Assembly: GCF_014204515.1 (NCBI RefSeq)
Contig: NZ_JACHLI010000022.1
Location: forward strand, 1 to 64,000
Length of the DNA stretch: 64,000 bases
DNA from: Pseudomonas nitroreducens
Lineage (GTDB): Bacteria; Pseudomonadota; Gammaproteobacteria; Pseudomonadales; Pseudomonadaceae
Reading direction: 5' to 3'
The notes below the pieces were generated by a model. The model saw only the letters and a program-made list of their open reading frames with translations. It was not told the DNA's origin and ran no database searches. The position numbers and the translations under genes were made by a program. Positions 8,664-16,694 of the stretch are shown one piece after another; the stretch's first letter is position 1; the number at the start of each line of letters is the position of its first letter.

Positions 8664-9479
8664 ATGCAAGCCATCGACCAACGCCCGACCGACAGTCACC
8701 TGACCGAGCAGACCCGCGAGGTGGTGCTGCGCTACCACCAGTGCTGGAAGCATCGCGACCTCGAAGCGGTGCTCGCGCTGTATCACCCGCAGGTGCAGTA
8801 CAACGACTTCTTCCAGAACCGCACCCTGGGCTACACCGACCTGCGCGACTATGTGCAGGCGACCATGCCCAGCCGCCCGGAAGAGTTCCTCGACCACATC
8901 GATCGCATCCGCGTGGACGGCGACACCGCCTTCATCCAGTACCGCATCGCGGTGACCCTGAGCGGCCGCCTGGCGACCTTCCATTCCAGCGAAGCGATCA
9001 CCGTGCGCGACGGCCAGATCTGGCGCATCAACGAATACGCCTCGGTGGTCCGCGAAGGCAGCGAAAGCCGTCCGCAGGCCATCGACCCGCGTCCGGCCAC
9101 CAGCCGCCTGGGCCTCTCCCCGCGCCAGCTCAGCCAGCTGGCCAGCGACCTGGAAGACTATTTCGGCAAGAGCCAGCCATACCTGGCGCCGGACCTGGAC
9201 CTGACCCAGGTGGCCACCGCCACCGGCTACACGCGCAACCAGATTTCCTACCTGCTCAACCAGGTGATGGGGCTGAGCTTCTATCAGTACGTCAACCAGA
9301 CGCGCCTGACCCACCTGCTCAGCCAGCTGCGCCCGCCGCTGCCCTCGCGCATCGACGAACTGGCCTTCTCCGCCGGCTTCAACTCGCTCTCGGCCTTCTA
9401 TCGCTGCTTCCGCCAGCAGACCGGCCAGTCGCCCCGCGAGTACCTGAAGCGCCTGCGCGAGGAGCAGGCAGAAGCCTGA
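8664..9479 (+). CDS. AraC-family regulator with N-terminal SnoaL/NTF2-like domain
   Basis: 271-residue regulator joining two domains. Residues about 18-135 form a SnoaL/NTF2-like fold (VLRYHQCWKHRDLEAVLALY, then GDTAFIQYRIAVTLSGR and AITVRDGQIWRINEYAS), probably the ligand sensor in place of the usual cupin. Residues about 170-265 are an AraC HTH with recognition segment ELAFSAGFNSLSAFYRCFRQ and the end TGQSPREYLKRLR. It is divergent from the DUF1302 operon (240 bases between starts) and lies just upstream of, and parallel to, the FAD oxidase and cupin genes, which are likely targets. There is no strong ribosome site before the ATG at 8664, so the start is less certain. Confidence 0.85.
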   Translation: MQAIDQRPTDSHLTEQTREVVLRYHQCWKHRDLEAVLALYHPQVQYNDFFQNRTLGYTDLRDYVQATMPSRPEEFLDHIDRIRVDGDTAFIQYRIAVTLSGRLATFHSSEAITVRDGQIWRINEYASVVREGSESRPQAIDPRPATSRLGLSPRQLSQLASDLEDYFGKSQPYLAPDLDLTQVATATGYTRNQISYLLNQVMGLSFYQYVNQTRLTHLLSQLRPPLPSRIDELAFSAGFNSLSAFYRCFRQQTGQSPREYLKRLREEQAEA

Positions 9480-9504
9480 GCTTTTGTCTTAAAAGCCCCT
9501 GCCG

Positions 9505-9535
9505 GCGGGTACGCGAGCAATCCTCGCGTACCCGC
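9505..9535. terminator. Strong hairpin between AraC and FAD oxidase genes
   Basis: Perfect 13-bp stem GCGGGTACGCGAG / CTCGCGTACCCGC with a five-base loop, 25 bases after the AraC stop. No T-run follows on the plus strand, so it may be a weak terminator, an mRNA stabiliser or a regulatory palindrome. Confidence 0.5.
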
Positions 9536-9604
9536 GCGCACGACAGAACCCCGCGCCAAATCTAGGCTTGCCGACATTCCCCCTTCTTCCTCTTGGAGTC
9601 GTCT

Positions 9605-11026
9605 ATGTCGGCATGGCGTCATATCAGTCTGTGGATGAACCAGCTGGACGATGATCTCGTCCCGCGGCCGTCCCTGCAGGGCACCCTGGATGTCGACGTG
9701 GCCATCGCCGGCGCCGGTTACACCGGCCTGTGGACTGCCTACTACCTGAAGCTGCGCGCGCCGCAGCTGAAGATCGCCATCGTCGAGGCCGAGACCGCCG
9801 GCTTTGGCGCCTCGGGCCGCAATGGCGGCTGGCTGATGGGCAACATGCTCGGCGAGGATCGCCTGCTGGCCGGCCTGTCGCCCGAGCAGCGCCGCGCCTC
9901 CTACGACCTGCTGCACGACATCCCCGATGAAGTGGCCCGCGTGCTCGAGCGCGAAGGCATCGACTGCGACTACCGCAAGGCCGGCGTGCTCTATACCGCC
10001 GCGCGCTACCCGGAGCAGGAAACCCGCCTGCGTGACTACCTCAAGCACCTGCACGCCGAAGGCCTCACCGAGGACGACTACCGCTGGCTGAGCAAGAGCG
10101 AGCTGGACGAACAGCTGCGCATCCCCAGCGCGCTGGGCGCCATCCACACCCCGCACTGCGCCACCATCGACCCGGCCAAGCTGGTCCGTGGCCTGGCCCG
10201 CGCCGTGGAACGCCAGGGCACGCAGATTTTCGAGAAGAGCCGGGTCACCCACTGGGCTCCGGGCCTGCTGCGTACCGAGCAGGGCGAGCTGAAGGCGCAC
10301 TGGGTGGTACCAGCCATCGAAGGCTACGCCGCCGACCTGCCACCGCTGGGCAATTACCAGTTGCCGGTACAAAGCCTGTTGGTGGCCACCGAGCCGCTGC
10401 CCGAATCGGTGTGGGCGGAAATCGGCCTGGACAAGGGCCAGGCCTTCAGCGAATTCAGCCGCCAGGTCACCTACGGCCAGCGCACCCCGGACAATCGCCT
10501 GGCCTTCGGCGCCCGCGGCGGCTACCGCTTCGGCGGCAAGCTGCGCAACGACTTCAGCCTGACAGAGGATGAAGTCGGCCTGCGCCGCTACCTGTTCAGC
10601 GAACTGTTCCCGCAACTCAAGGATGTGCGCATCACCCACACCTGGGGCGGCAACCTGGGCATGTCGCGACGCTTCCACCCGCACATGCTGATCGACCGTC
10701 GCAACGGCATTGCCCTCTCCGGCGGCTACGGCGGCGAAGGCGTCGGCGCCACCAACCTGGGCGGCCGCACGCTGGCCGACCTGATCCTCGGCCAGGACAG
10801 CGCCCTCACCCGCCAGCCCTGGGTCATCAACGACAGCAGCGTGCAGGACGGCCTGCGTGGCTGGGAACCCGAACCCTGCCGCTGGCTGGGCTACAACGCC
10901 ATCATCCGCAGCTTCGTGCACGAGGACGATGTGCTGGCCAACCCGCACAGCGCGCCCTGGCGTCGCCGACTGGCAGAGAAGGTCGCCGCCAGCATGGAAA
11001 ACCTGATGACCTGGAAGGTCGGCTGA
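9605..11026 (+). CDS. FAD-dependent amine/amino-acid oxidase (DadA/PuuB-like)
   Basis: 473-residue flavoprotein of the D-amino-acid-oxidase fold. The N-terminal dinucleotide site VAIAGAGYTGLWTAYYLK is followed by FGASGRNGGW, a typical FAD-phosphate segment, and the C-terminal SGGYGGEGVGATNLGGRTLA closes the FAD domain. It most resembles gamma-glutamylputrescine oxidase-like and other secondary-amine oxidases. Expected chemistry is C-N oxidation with H2O2 or a quinone as acceptor. The start at 9605 has TTGGAG upstream; the frame also has a TTG at 9593, which overlaps that site and is unlikely. The cupin gene follows after 55 bases. The substrate is unknown. Confidence 0.85.
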   Translation: MSAWRHISLWMNQLDDDLVPRPSLQGTLDVDVAIAGAGYTGLWTAYYLKLRAPQLKIAIVEAETAGFGASGRNGGWLMGNMLGEDRLLAGLSPEQRRASYDLLHDIPDEVARVLEREGIDCDYRKAGVLYTAARYPEQETRLRDYLKHLHAEGLTEDDYRWLSKSELDEQLRIPSALGAIHTPHCATIDPAKLVRGLARAVERQGTQIFEKSRVTHWAPGLLRTEQGELKAHWVVPAIEGYAADLPPLGNYQLPVQSLLVATEPLPESVWAEIGLDKGQAFSEFSRQVTYGQRTPDNRLAFGARGGYRFGGKLRNDFSLTEDEVGLRRYLFSELFPQLKDVRITHTWGGNLGMSRRFHPHMLIDRRNGIALSGGYGGEGVGATNLGGRTLADLILGQDSALTRQPWVINDSSVQDGLRGWEPEPCRWLGYNAIIRSFVHEDDVLANPHSAPWRRRLAEKVAASMENLMTWKVG

Positions 11027-11081
11027 GCCGCCACCCTTTATCCGAACAGCCCCGAACAAGAGCCCCCACTGGAGCCCCCGT

Positions 11082-11429
11082 ATGAAACTGACCCACCTGA
11101 AAGACACCCTGAATGCCCCGCTGGGCGACGCCAACCCGGTCGCCGTGCCCCTGGGCGAGCCGATCTCGGAAACCCGCGTGGAGTCCATCGAGCGCACCGA
11201 CCGCGTGGAAACCGGCATCTGGGAATGCACCCCCGGCCGCTGGCGCCGGCAGATCGTCGAGCAGGAGTTCTGCCACTTCATCGCCGGCCGCGGCACCTTC
11301 ACTCCGGACGGCGGCGAACCGATCGCCTTCCAGGCCGGCGACGCCTTCCTGCTGCCGCAGAACAGCCTGGGCATCTGGGACATCCAGGAAACCACGCGCA
11401 AGACCTATGTGATCATCGAGCGCGATTGA
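11082..11429 (+). CDS. Small cupin-domain protein (DUF861 / EutQ-like)
   Basis: 115-residue single-domain cupin. The first cupin motif is approximated by EFCHFIAGRGTFTPDGGEPI and the second by FQAGDAFLLPQNSLGIWDI; the usual metal-binding histidines are largely absent, as in the DUF861 subgroup often fused or adjacent to amine-metabolising enzymes. It follows the FAD oxidase in the same direction and is probably co-transcribed with it. A binding or accessory role is inferred; no activity is claimed. Confidence 0.8.
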   Translation: MKLTHLKDTLNAPLGDANPVAVPLGEPISETRVESIERTDRVETGIWECTPGRWRRQIVEQEFCHFIAGRGTFTPDGGEPIAFQAGDAFLLPQNSLGIWDIQETTRKTYVIIERD

Positions 11430-11490
11430 TCTGTTGGTGAGGATGACGGGAAGGTTCGGTGCTCGGGCCTCACTCGTTGCCAATCGACAC

Positions 11491-11573
11491 CTGTAGGAGC
11501 GAGCTTGCTCGCGAACCGGATTCACCGGCGACACCCATGCTGGGCGGGTTCGCGAGCAAGCTCGCTCCTACAG
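11491..11573. repeat. REPIN (paired GCGAGCAAGCTCGC-type REP)
   Basis: Two inverted REP units, GTAGGAGCGAGCTTGCTCGCG and its reverse complement, flank a spacer of about 40 bases. The same GCGAGCAAGCTCGC palindrome occurs three times in the 18.7-19.2 kb tandem repeat. It lies between the convergent cupin and crotonase genes, the usual location for such elements in Pseudomonas. Confidence 0.85.
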
Positions 11574-11579
11574 ACAGAA

Positions 11580-12347
11580 TCAAAACTCCCCGTGCCGCCC
11601 TTTCCCCTCGGCGAAACGCTTCGCCCCGTCCACCGTCTCGCCGCTTTCGATCACCGCCATCCCGCCCTGGAATTCGTTGGCCAGCGCCACGTCGAAGGAC
11701 AGCTCCCACTGCGCGAACACGCTCGCCCGGTCGGCCAGCATGCAGCGCTGGGGGAACTCGGCGATCTCCCGCGCCAGCTCCTCGGCTGATTCCAGCGCCT
11801 GCCCGCTGGGCACCACGCGATTGGCCAGCCCCATGGCCAGGGCTTCCTGCGCCCCCACCGGGCGACCGGTGAGGATCAGGTCCAGCGCCCGGCCCTGGCC
11901 GACGATGCGCGGCAAGCGCACGGTGCCGCCGTCGATCAGCGGCACGCCGAAGCGCCGGCAGAACACCCCGCACACCGCGTCCTCGGCCATCACCCGCAGG
12001 TCCGCCAGCAGCGCCAGCTCCAGGCCGCCAGCCACGGCGTAACCCTCGATGGCGGCGATCAGCGGCTTGGACAGCTGCATGCGGCTCGGCCCCATGGGCG
12101 CGTCGCCTTCCGTTTCCAGGCGATTACGCCGCTCGCCGTCCTCGGCGACGGCGCCCAGGTCGGCTCCCGCGCAGAACGTCCCGCCGGCGCCGGTGAGCAC
12201 GGCAACGCGGGCTTCCTCGTCCTGCTCGAACTCGCGCAGGGCTTCGGCCAGCGCCTGGGCGGTCGGCAGGTCCACGGCGTTGCGTACCGCAGGGCGGGCG
12301 ATGACCAGGGTGGTCACCGCGCCGTTCTTCTGGATGATCACGCTCAT
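11580..12347 (-). CDS. Enoyl-CoA hydratase/isomerase (crotonase) family protein
   Basis: 255-residue crotonase-fold protein acting on acyl-CoA thioesters. The CoA/oxyanion segments are present: GGTFCAGADLGAV and AIEGYAVAGGLELALLADL, which also supplies the first catalytic glutamate (in GLEL). The second catalytic glutamate of true hydratases, expected in a PEI-like segment before GGTxRLPR, is not visible; the sequence there is CRRFGVPLIDGGTVRLPR. It may therefore be an isomerase, a hydrolase or a hydratase of altered mechanism. It lies downstream of the SDR gene on the same strand, but a terminator hairpin separates them. Confidence 0.85.
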   Translation of the reverse strand: MSVIIQKNGAVTTLVIARPAVRNAVDLPTAQALAEALREFEQDEEARVAVLTGAGGTFCAGADLGAVAEDGERRNRLETEGDAPMGPSRMQLSKPLIAAIEGYAVAGGLELALLADLRVMAEDAVCGVFCRRFGVPLIDGGTVRLPRIVGQGRALDLILTGRPVGAQEALAMGLANRVVPSGQALESAEELAREIAEFPQRCMLADRASVFAQWELSFDVALANEFQGGMAVIESGETVDGAKRFAEGKGRHGEF

Positions 12348-12379
12348 GGCGAACTCCTCGGGCCGGGAAGCGGAAAAGC

Positions 12380-12406
12380 AAAGGGCCGGCTTGCTGCCGG
12401 CCCTTT
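12380..12406 (-). terminator. Intrinsic terminator after SDR gene
   Basis: Hairpin AAAGGGCCGGC / GCCGGCCCTTT with a TTGCT loop, followed on the minus strand by GCTTTT. It lies between the SDR stop and the crotonase start. Confidence 0.75.
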
Positions 12407-12471
12407 CACCTTACTGCGTTCGCCACCGTGGAACAGCCCCGCTGGCCGTTCCGCCGGTCAGGCTGGCCGGA

Positions 12472-13383
12472 TCAACCGGCGTATTTCTGCAGGTTGGCCA
12501 TCATCTCGCGCAGCGCTTCGACGTTGTCCTTGGGATGCGCGGCGTTCTCGAAATCACAGATCTGCGCGAAGTTGGCCGCCACGTCCTCGACGCTGAAACC
12601 CTCGCGCGGGTCGAAGCCCACGCCCAGGCTGCGCTCCCAGCGCACCTTGCCGATCCAGCCGCCGCCCACTTCGAACAGGCCGGAGGTTTCCTGGCAGGCT
12701 TCGCTGCCCAGGTACACCACCAGCGGGCTGACCAGCTCGGGCTTGAGCGCCTCGAACACCTGCGGCGGGATCAGCCCTTCGGTCATGCGGGTACCGCCGG
12801 TGGGGGCGATGGCGTTGACGAAGATGTTGTTCTTACGGCCTTCGATGGCCAGGTTGCGGGTCAGGCCGTAGAGGCCCAGCTTGGCCATGCCGTAGTTGCT
12901 CTGGCCGAAGTTGCCGTAGATGCCGGAGGTGGACGAGGTGAAGATCACCCGGCCGTAGCCCTGCTCGCGCATGAAGGGCCAGGCGGCGCGGGTCACCTTG
13001 TAGGCGCCTTCGACGTGGACCTTGTAGACCAGGTCCCAGTCGGCGTCTTCCATCTTGTGGAAGGTCTTGTCGCGCAGGATGCCGGCGTTGTTCACCACCA
13101 CATCGATGCGGCCGAATTCCTCGACAGCCTGGCGGACGATCTTCTCGCCGTCGGTCACCGAGTCATGGTTGGCGATGGCGGTGCCGCCGGCTTCGCGGAT
13201 TTCCGCCACCACGCGGTCGGCGGCCGAGGCGTTGGCGCCTTCACCGTGGGTGCTGCCGCCCAGGTCGTTCACCACCACCTTGGCGCCGTGCTTGGCGAAC
13301 AGCAGGGCGTGGGCACGGCCGATACCGCCACCGGCTCCGGTAACGATCACGACTTTTCCGTCGAAACGCAGGGCATCACTCAT
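12472..13383 (-). CDS. SDR oxidoreductase, MFE-2-like 3-hydroxyacyl-CoA dehydrogenase
   Basis: 303-residue short-chain dehydrogenase resembling the dehydrogenase domain of peroxisomal multifunctional enzyme 2. The NAD(P) site is VTGAGGGIGRAHALLFA (about 14-30), with VNDLGG after the second strand and NNAG at about 98. The catalytic set is Ser in FTSSTSG, then YGMAK (Tyr and Lys). The long C-terminal extension (FEVGGGWIGKVRWERSLGVG) is characteristic of the MFE-2 group. Likely substrates are 3-hydroxyacyl-CoAs, possibly branched or cyclic. The adjacent crotonase may act on the same pathway. No ketoacyl thiolase or ligase is nearby. Confidence 0.88.
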   Translation of the reverse strand: MSDALRFDGKVVIVTGAGGGIGRAHALLFAKHGAKVVVNDLGGSTHGEGANASAADRVVAEIREAGGTAIANHDSVTDGEKIVRQAVEEFGRIDVVVNNAGILRDKTFHKMEDADWDLVYKVHVEGAYKVTRAAWPFMREQGYGRVIFTSSTSGIYGNFGQSNYGMAKLGLYGLTRNLAIEGRKNNIFVNAIAPTGGTRMTEGLIPPQVFEALKPELVSPLVVYLGSEACQETSGLFEVGGGWIGKVRWERSLGVGFDPREGFSVEDVAANFAQICDFENAAHPKDNVEALREMMANLQKYAG

Positions 13384-13495
13384 GATTGGGGCTCCAGGCA
13401 GAATGGTTTTTCCCGGAGTGTCCGGCAGTCACGATCCGGTCACAACCAAGACGACCACGGCTGAATGGTGCCCGATAAGGCCAGGGGATGATCCG

Positions 13496-13789
13496 TCAGC
13501 GCATCGGCAGGTTCAGGTCATCACGCGGGCCGAGCTTGAACAGCCACCAGTCGTATTCGCTCCAGAACAGCAGCAGGCCTATCGCCGGCAGCAACGCCAG
13601 CGCCCCCAGGGCAGCGGGCACCCAGTCTCCCGTGAGCCAGGCGTAGTAACTGCCAGCCGCGCAGAGCCCCAGCAACACCAGCAACAGCGGGATCGCCACG
13701 AAGGCGAAATCGCGGCGCAGGTACAGCAGGCCTCGATACAGTCGTGACCCCTGCGGCTGGCGAACGGGAATGACGGATCTGAGTGGCAT
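13496..13789 (-). CDS. Small inner-membrane protein of unknown function
   Basis: 97-residue protein with a basic N terminus (MPLRSVIPVRQPQGSRLYRG) and two hydrophobic segments, about residues 32-52 (FVAIPLLLVLLGLCAAGSYY) and 58-75 (AALGALALLPAIGLLLFW), ending in a polar WLFKLGPRDDLNLPMR tail. I do not recognise the family. The frame could start at 13852 or at an ATG between, but GAGG precedes the ATG at 13789. It is downstream of, and parallel to, the alpha/beta hydrolase gene (100 bases away), so it may belong to the same transcript. Confidence 0.6.
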   Translation of the reverse strand: MPLRSVIPVRQPQGSRLYRGLLYLRRDFAFVAIPLLLVLLGLCAAGSYYAWLTGDWVPAALGALALLPAIGLLLFWSEYDWWLFKLGPRDDLNLPMR

Positions 13790-13889
13790 GGCAGCGGCCT
13801 CGGGCTGGACAAAAACCTGGGAAACTACCGCTGCCATGCAGGGGAGATCCATCAGACAGCTCCGAATCTGCTGACGGATCGATCCGGTG

Positions 13890-14768
13890 CTACGGAGCCC
13901 GTTGCTGCCGGAAGGCCAGATAGTGCTGTAGCACCGGTTCCGGCGCCTCCACCTGCGGGTAGTGGCCGATGCCGGGCAGTTCGACGGTGTCCGGGTTCGG
14001 GATCAGCTCGCGGTAGCGCACCACCATGTGCGCGCCGGAGATCGGGTCTTCCGGCCCGTCGATCAGCCGCAGCGGCACCGCCGTGCGCTGCATGGCGCCG
14101 ACCCAGCGCTCGCGGTGCTGGCGGCGGTCGAGGATGTAGTGGATCAGCCGGTGCATGACCTTCTGTCCGTCGTTGTGGCGGATCAGTTCCCAGAAGGTAT
14201 CCAGCTCCGCCGCGCTCGGCTGGGTCTGCGGGCCGAACACCTTGGCGAAGTTCTGCGCCAGCCGGCGGCGGTCGAACAGCTTGCCGAAGAAGCCGCCCAG
14301 CGGGCTGAGCAGCAGCTTCTGCGAGAGCACGGCGCGGTGGGTTTCCGGGAACAGTCCGCCATTGAGGAAGACCAGCGAAGCGAGGTTGAAAGCGCCCTCC
14401 GCGTGCCGCGCCAGCAGTTCCTGGCCGACGCTGTTGCCGTAGTCGTGCACCAGCAGGTGCACCGGCTCCTGGATGCCCAGGTGCTGCAGCAGCGCCTGCT
14501 GCAGGTCGGCCTGTTCGAGGATGCGGTAGTCGTGCTGCGGCGGTTTGGCGGAGTCGCCGAAGCCGAGCATGTCGCAGGCGATCAGCCGGTAGCGTTCGGC
14601 CAGGGGCTGCCAGAGGTAGTGCCAGTCCCAGGAGGCGGTGGGGAAACCGTGGATCAGCAACAGCGGAGCGCCGCTGCCGGCGCTCCAGTAGCGAATCGCG
14701 TGGCCACGGAAGTTGAAGTCGCTGCCCTGCGCGCGCCAGTCGCGCAGGGCGATGCCGGCCAGGGCCAT
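13890..14768 (-). CDS. Alpha/beta hydrolase, epoxide hydrolase / haloalkane dehalogenase type
   Basis: 292-residue alpha/beta hydrolase. The nucleophile elbow reads VHDYGNSVG, so Asp109 replaces the serine of esterases, as in epoxide hydrolases and haloalkane dehalogenases. HGFPTASWDWHYLW (40-53) gives the oxyanion HGxP motif, and ELPGIGHYPQVEAPE carries the catalytic histidine. The start overlaps the stop of the aldolase-like gene as TGATG, so the two are translationally coupled; the longer frame to 14822 is rejected for that reason. The likely reaction is hydrolysis of an epoxide or carbon-halogen bond through an ester intermediate. The substrate is unknown. Confidence 0.85.
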   Translation of the reverse strand: MALAGIALRDWRAQGSDFNFRGHAIRYWSAGSGAPLLLIHGFPTASWDWHYLWQPLAERYRLIACDMLGFGDSAKPPQHDYRILEQADLQQALLQHLGIQEPVHLLVHDYGNSVGQELLARHAEGAFNLASLVFLNGGLFPETHRAVLSQKLLLSPLGGFFGKLFDRRRLAQNFAKVFGPQTQPSAAELDTFWELIRHNDGQKVMHRLIHYILDRRQHRERWVGAMQRTAVPLRLIDGPEDPISGAHMVVRYRELIPNPDTVELPGIGHYPQVEAPEPVLQHYLAFRQQRAP

Positions 14769-15550
14769 CAGTCGCGGTAGCCGGGGTTCTGCAGGTCCAG
14801 CTTGCGCAGCAGCGCCGGCCACGCCAGCGCACCACCCATGCCCTGCTTGCTCTTGGTCACGGCGGCAGCCATGGCGCGGGCGCCATCGAGTATCTGCTGC
14901 GGGATGAGGATCAACTCGGCGCCGCCACCCTGGGCCAGCACCTGGATCTCGCAGGCGCGCTGCATCGTGAACATCATCAGGAAGGTGTCGGCGATGGTGC
15001 CCGAGCAGGTCAGCAGGCCGTGATTGGGCAGGATCATGAAGTTGGCTTCGCCCAGGTCCGCCTGCAGGCGCGCCTTCTCGTCATGGTTCAGCGCCACGCC
15101 TTCGTAGCCGTGGTAGGCGAGGCTGGAGAGAACGAACAGCGACTGCTGGGAAATCGGCAGCAGGCCCTGCTTCTGCGCGGACACGGCGATGCCGGCGGCG
15201 GTATGGGTGTGCAGCACGCACTCGACGTCGTGGCGCACCTCGTGGATGGCGCTGTGGATGGTGTAGCCCGCCGGGTTGATGTCGTAGGGGCTGTCCATCA
15301 GCTTCTTGCCCGAGGCATCCACCTTCACCAGGCTCGACGCGGTGATCTCGTGGAACATCATGCCGTAGGGGTTGATCAGGAAGTCCTCGGTGCCGGGGAC
15401 CTTGGCCGAGATGTGGGTGAAGATCAGGTCGTCCCAGCCCTGCAGGGCGATCAGCCGGTAGCAGGCGGCGAGATCGACGCGGGTCTGCCATTCGGCGGCG
15501 GAAACCTGGTCCTTGACGTTCACGGTGGGCAGCGGATGAGCGGCGTGCAT
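14768..15550 (-). CDS. Class II aldolase/adducin family protein
   Basis: 260-residue cytoplasmic protein of the class II aldolase / adducin family (fuculose-phosphate aldolase fold). The metal-binding site is seen in CVLHTHTAAG (His-x-His) and the later PNHGLLTCSG (third His). The acidic residue expected after strand 3 is less clear; MMFHEITASSLVKVD is in the right region. Family members cleave or decarboxylate short sugar-type acids. Start at 15550 has GAGG upstream; the track to 15907 has no ribosome site. It is the first gene of a coupled pair with the Asp-nucleophile hydrolase. Specific substrate unknown. Confidence 0.85.
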   Translation of the reverse strand: MHAAHPLPTVNVKDQVSAAEWQTRVDLAACYRLIALQGWDDLIFTHISAKVPGTEDFLINPYGMMFHEITASSLVKVDASGKKLMDSPYDINPAGYTIHSAIHEVRHDVECVLHTHTAAGIAVSAQKQGLLPISQQSLFVLSSLAYHGYEGVALNHDEKARLQADLGEANFMILPNHGLLTCSGTIADTFLMMFTMQRACEIQVLAQGGGAELILIPQQILDGARAMAAAVTKSKQGMGGALAWPALLRKLDLQNPGYRD

Positions 15551-15613
15551 GGTCGGTAGCCTCTTCGTTGTTGTTGTTCGATGGCGCAGTCTAGTCAGCG
15601 TGGCGGCGAATCG

Positions 15614-15633
15614 ACTGTCACGGAACTGACAGT
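15614..15633. promoter_or_regulatory. Inverted repeat upstream of aldolase-like gene
   Basis: ACTGTCA-N6-TGACAGT, a perfect 7-bp inverted repeat with six-base spacing, 64 bases upstream of the aldolase-like start. This has the form of a dimeric operator, but no regulator is identified. The rest of 15,551-15,972 holds no gene I can support. Confidence 0.4.
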
Positions 15634-15972
15634 TGCCTCTGGCACTGTCTGGCGAATGTCCTGCCATAAGCGCGGGCCGATCAGTCGCCTTGCACCGACA
15701 CGCTCGCCACCTATAGTGGGCAAAGAAGCCCCGGCAACCGCCAGCACAAGAGTCCTGGGCAACATCCCGCAAAAGCGCCATCCAGACACTCCGGCACCCC
15801 GCCAGGAGGTCAGGACTGGCGGAAGCGTGCCTGCTTTCCTTTCCTGCCCCAGCGCCGTTTTCGGCGTCTCCAGCCCGCCTGGAAATATTTCGCAATATCT
15901 TTCGCAACGCCCTTCGCGCGTAGTACCCGGGAGTCGGGAGGAGACTCCAGTTCGGCCAACGAGGCAGCCGAC

Positions 15973-16686
15973 GTGAAACGAACCGCCATCATGCAGCCCT
16001 ATTTCTTCCCGTACCTGGGCTACTTCAGCCTGATCAAGCACACCGACCTGTTCGTGCTGTTCGATACGGTGCAGTACATCCACCACGGCTGGATCGAGCG
16101 CAACCGCATCCTCAAGCAGCAGGACGGCTGGCTGTACATCCGCGTGCCACGCGTGAAGCACCACCGCGAGACGCTGATCAAGGACGTGCGCCTGGACAAC
16201 CGCCAGGACTGGCGGCGCAGCCTGTTCTCGCAGCTGGACGTGTACCGCAAGGTGGCGCCCTACTACCGCGACGTGCGGGAAATGATCGCCGCCTCGCTGG
16301 ATCACCCCTTCGAGGACATCGTCTCGCTGAACAAGGCCACCCTGGAGGCGACCTGTGCCTACCTGGGCTTCCCCCGGCAGATGCCCGTTCTCTCGCGGAT
16401 GGAGCTGCCGATGGAGCGGCCGACCGCGCCGGACGAGTGGGCGCTGAACATCTGCAAGGCACTGGGGGGTGTGGAGGAGTACTGGAACCCGCCCGGCGGG
16501 CAGAGCTTCTTCGACCGCGGCAAGTACGAGGCCGCCGGGCTGACGCTGCGTTTCCAGGAACCGCGGCTGGTGCCCTACGAACAGAAACGCCCGACCTTCG
16601 AGGCGGGTCTGTCGATCATCGACGTGATGATGTTCAACTCCCCCGCCGATACCTCGCGCATGCTCGATGCGTATGAACTGAGCTGA
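15973..16686 (+). CDS. WbqC-like family protein
   Basis: 237-residue WbqC family protein. The diagnostic N terminus AIMQPYFFPYLGYFSLIK is complete, followed by FDTVQYIHHGWIERNRI, and the C-terminal half has YWNPPGGQSFFD and NSPADTSRML. WbqC homologues occur in O-antigen and other glycan or amino-sugar biosynthesis loci and are proposed transferases, but the reaction is unproven in most cases. The start is a GTG with GAGG upstream. It stands alone on the plus strand, with no polysaccharide genes beside it here. Confidence 0.85.
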   Translation: MKRTAIMQPYFFPYLGYFSLIKHTDLFVLFDTVQYIHHGWIERNRILKQQDGWLYIRVPRVKHHRETLIKDVRLDNRQDWRRSLFSQLDVYRKVAPYYRDVREMIAASLDHPFEDIVSLNKATLEATCAYLGFPRQMPVLSRMELPMERPTAPDEWALNICKALGGVEEYWNPPGGQSFFDRGKYEAAGLTLRFQEPRLVPYEQKRPTFEAGLSIIDVMMFNSPADTSRMLDAYELS

Positions 16687-16694
16687 GCGCGGCT

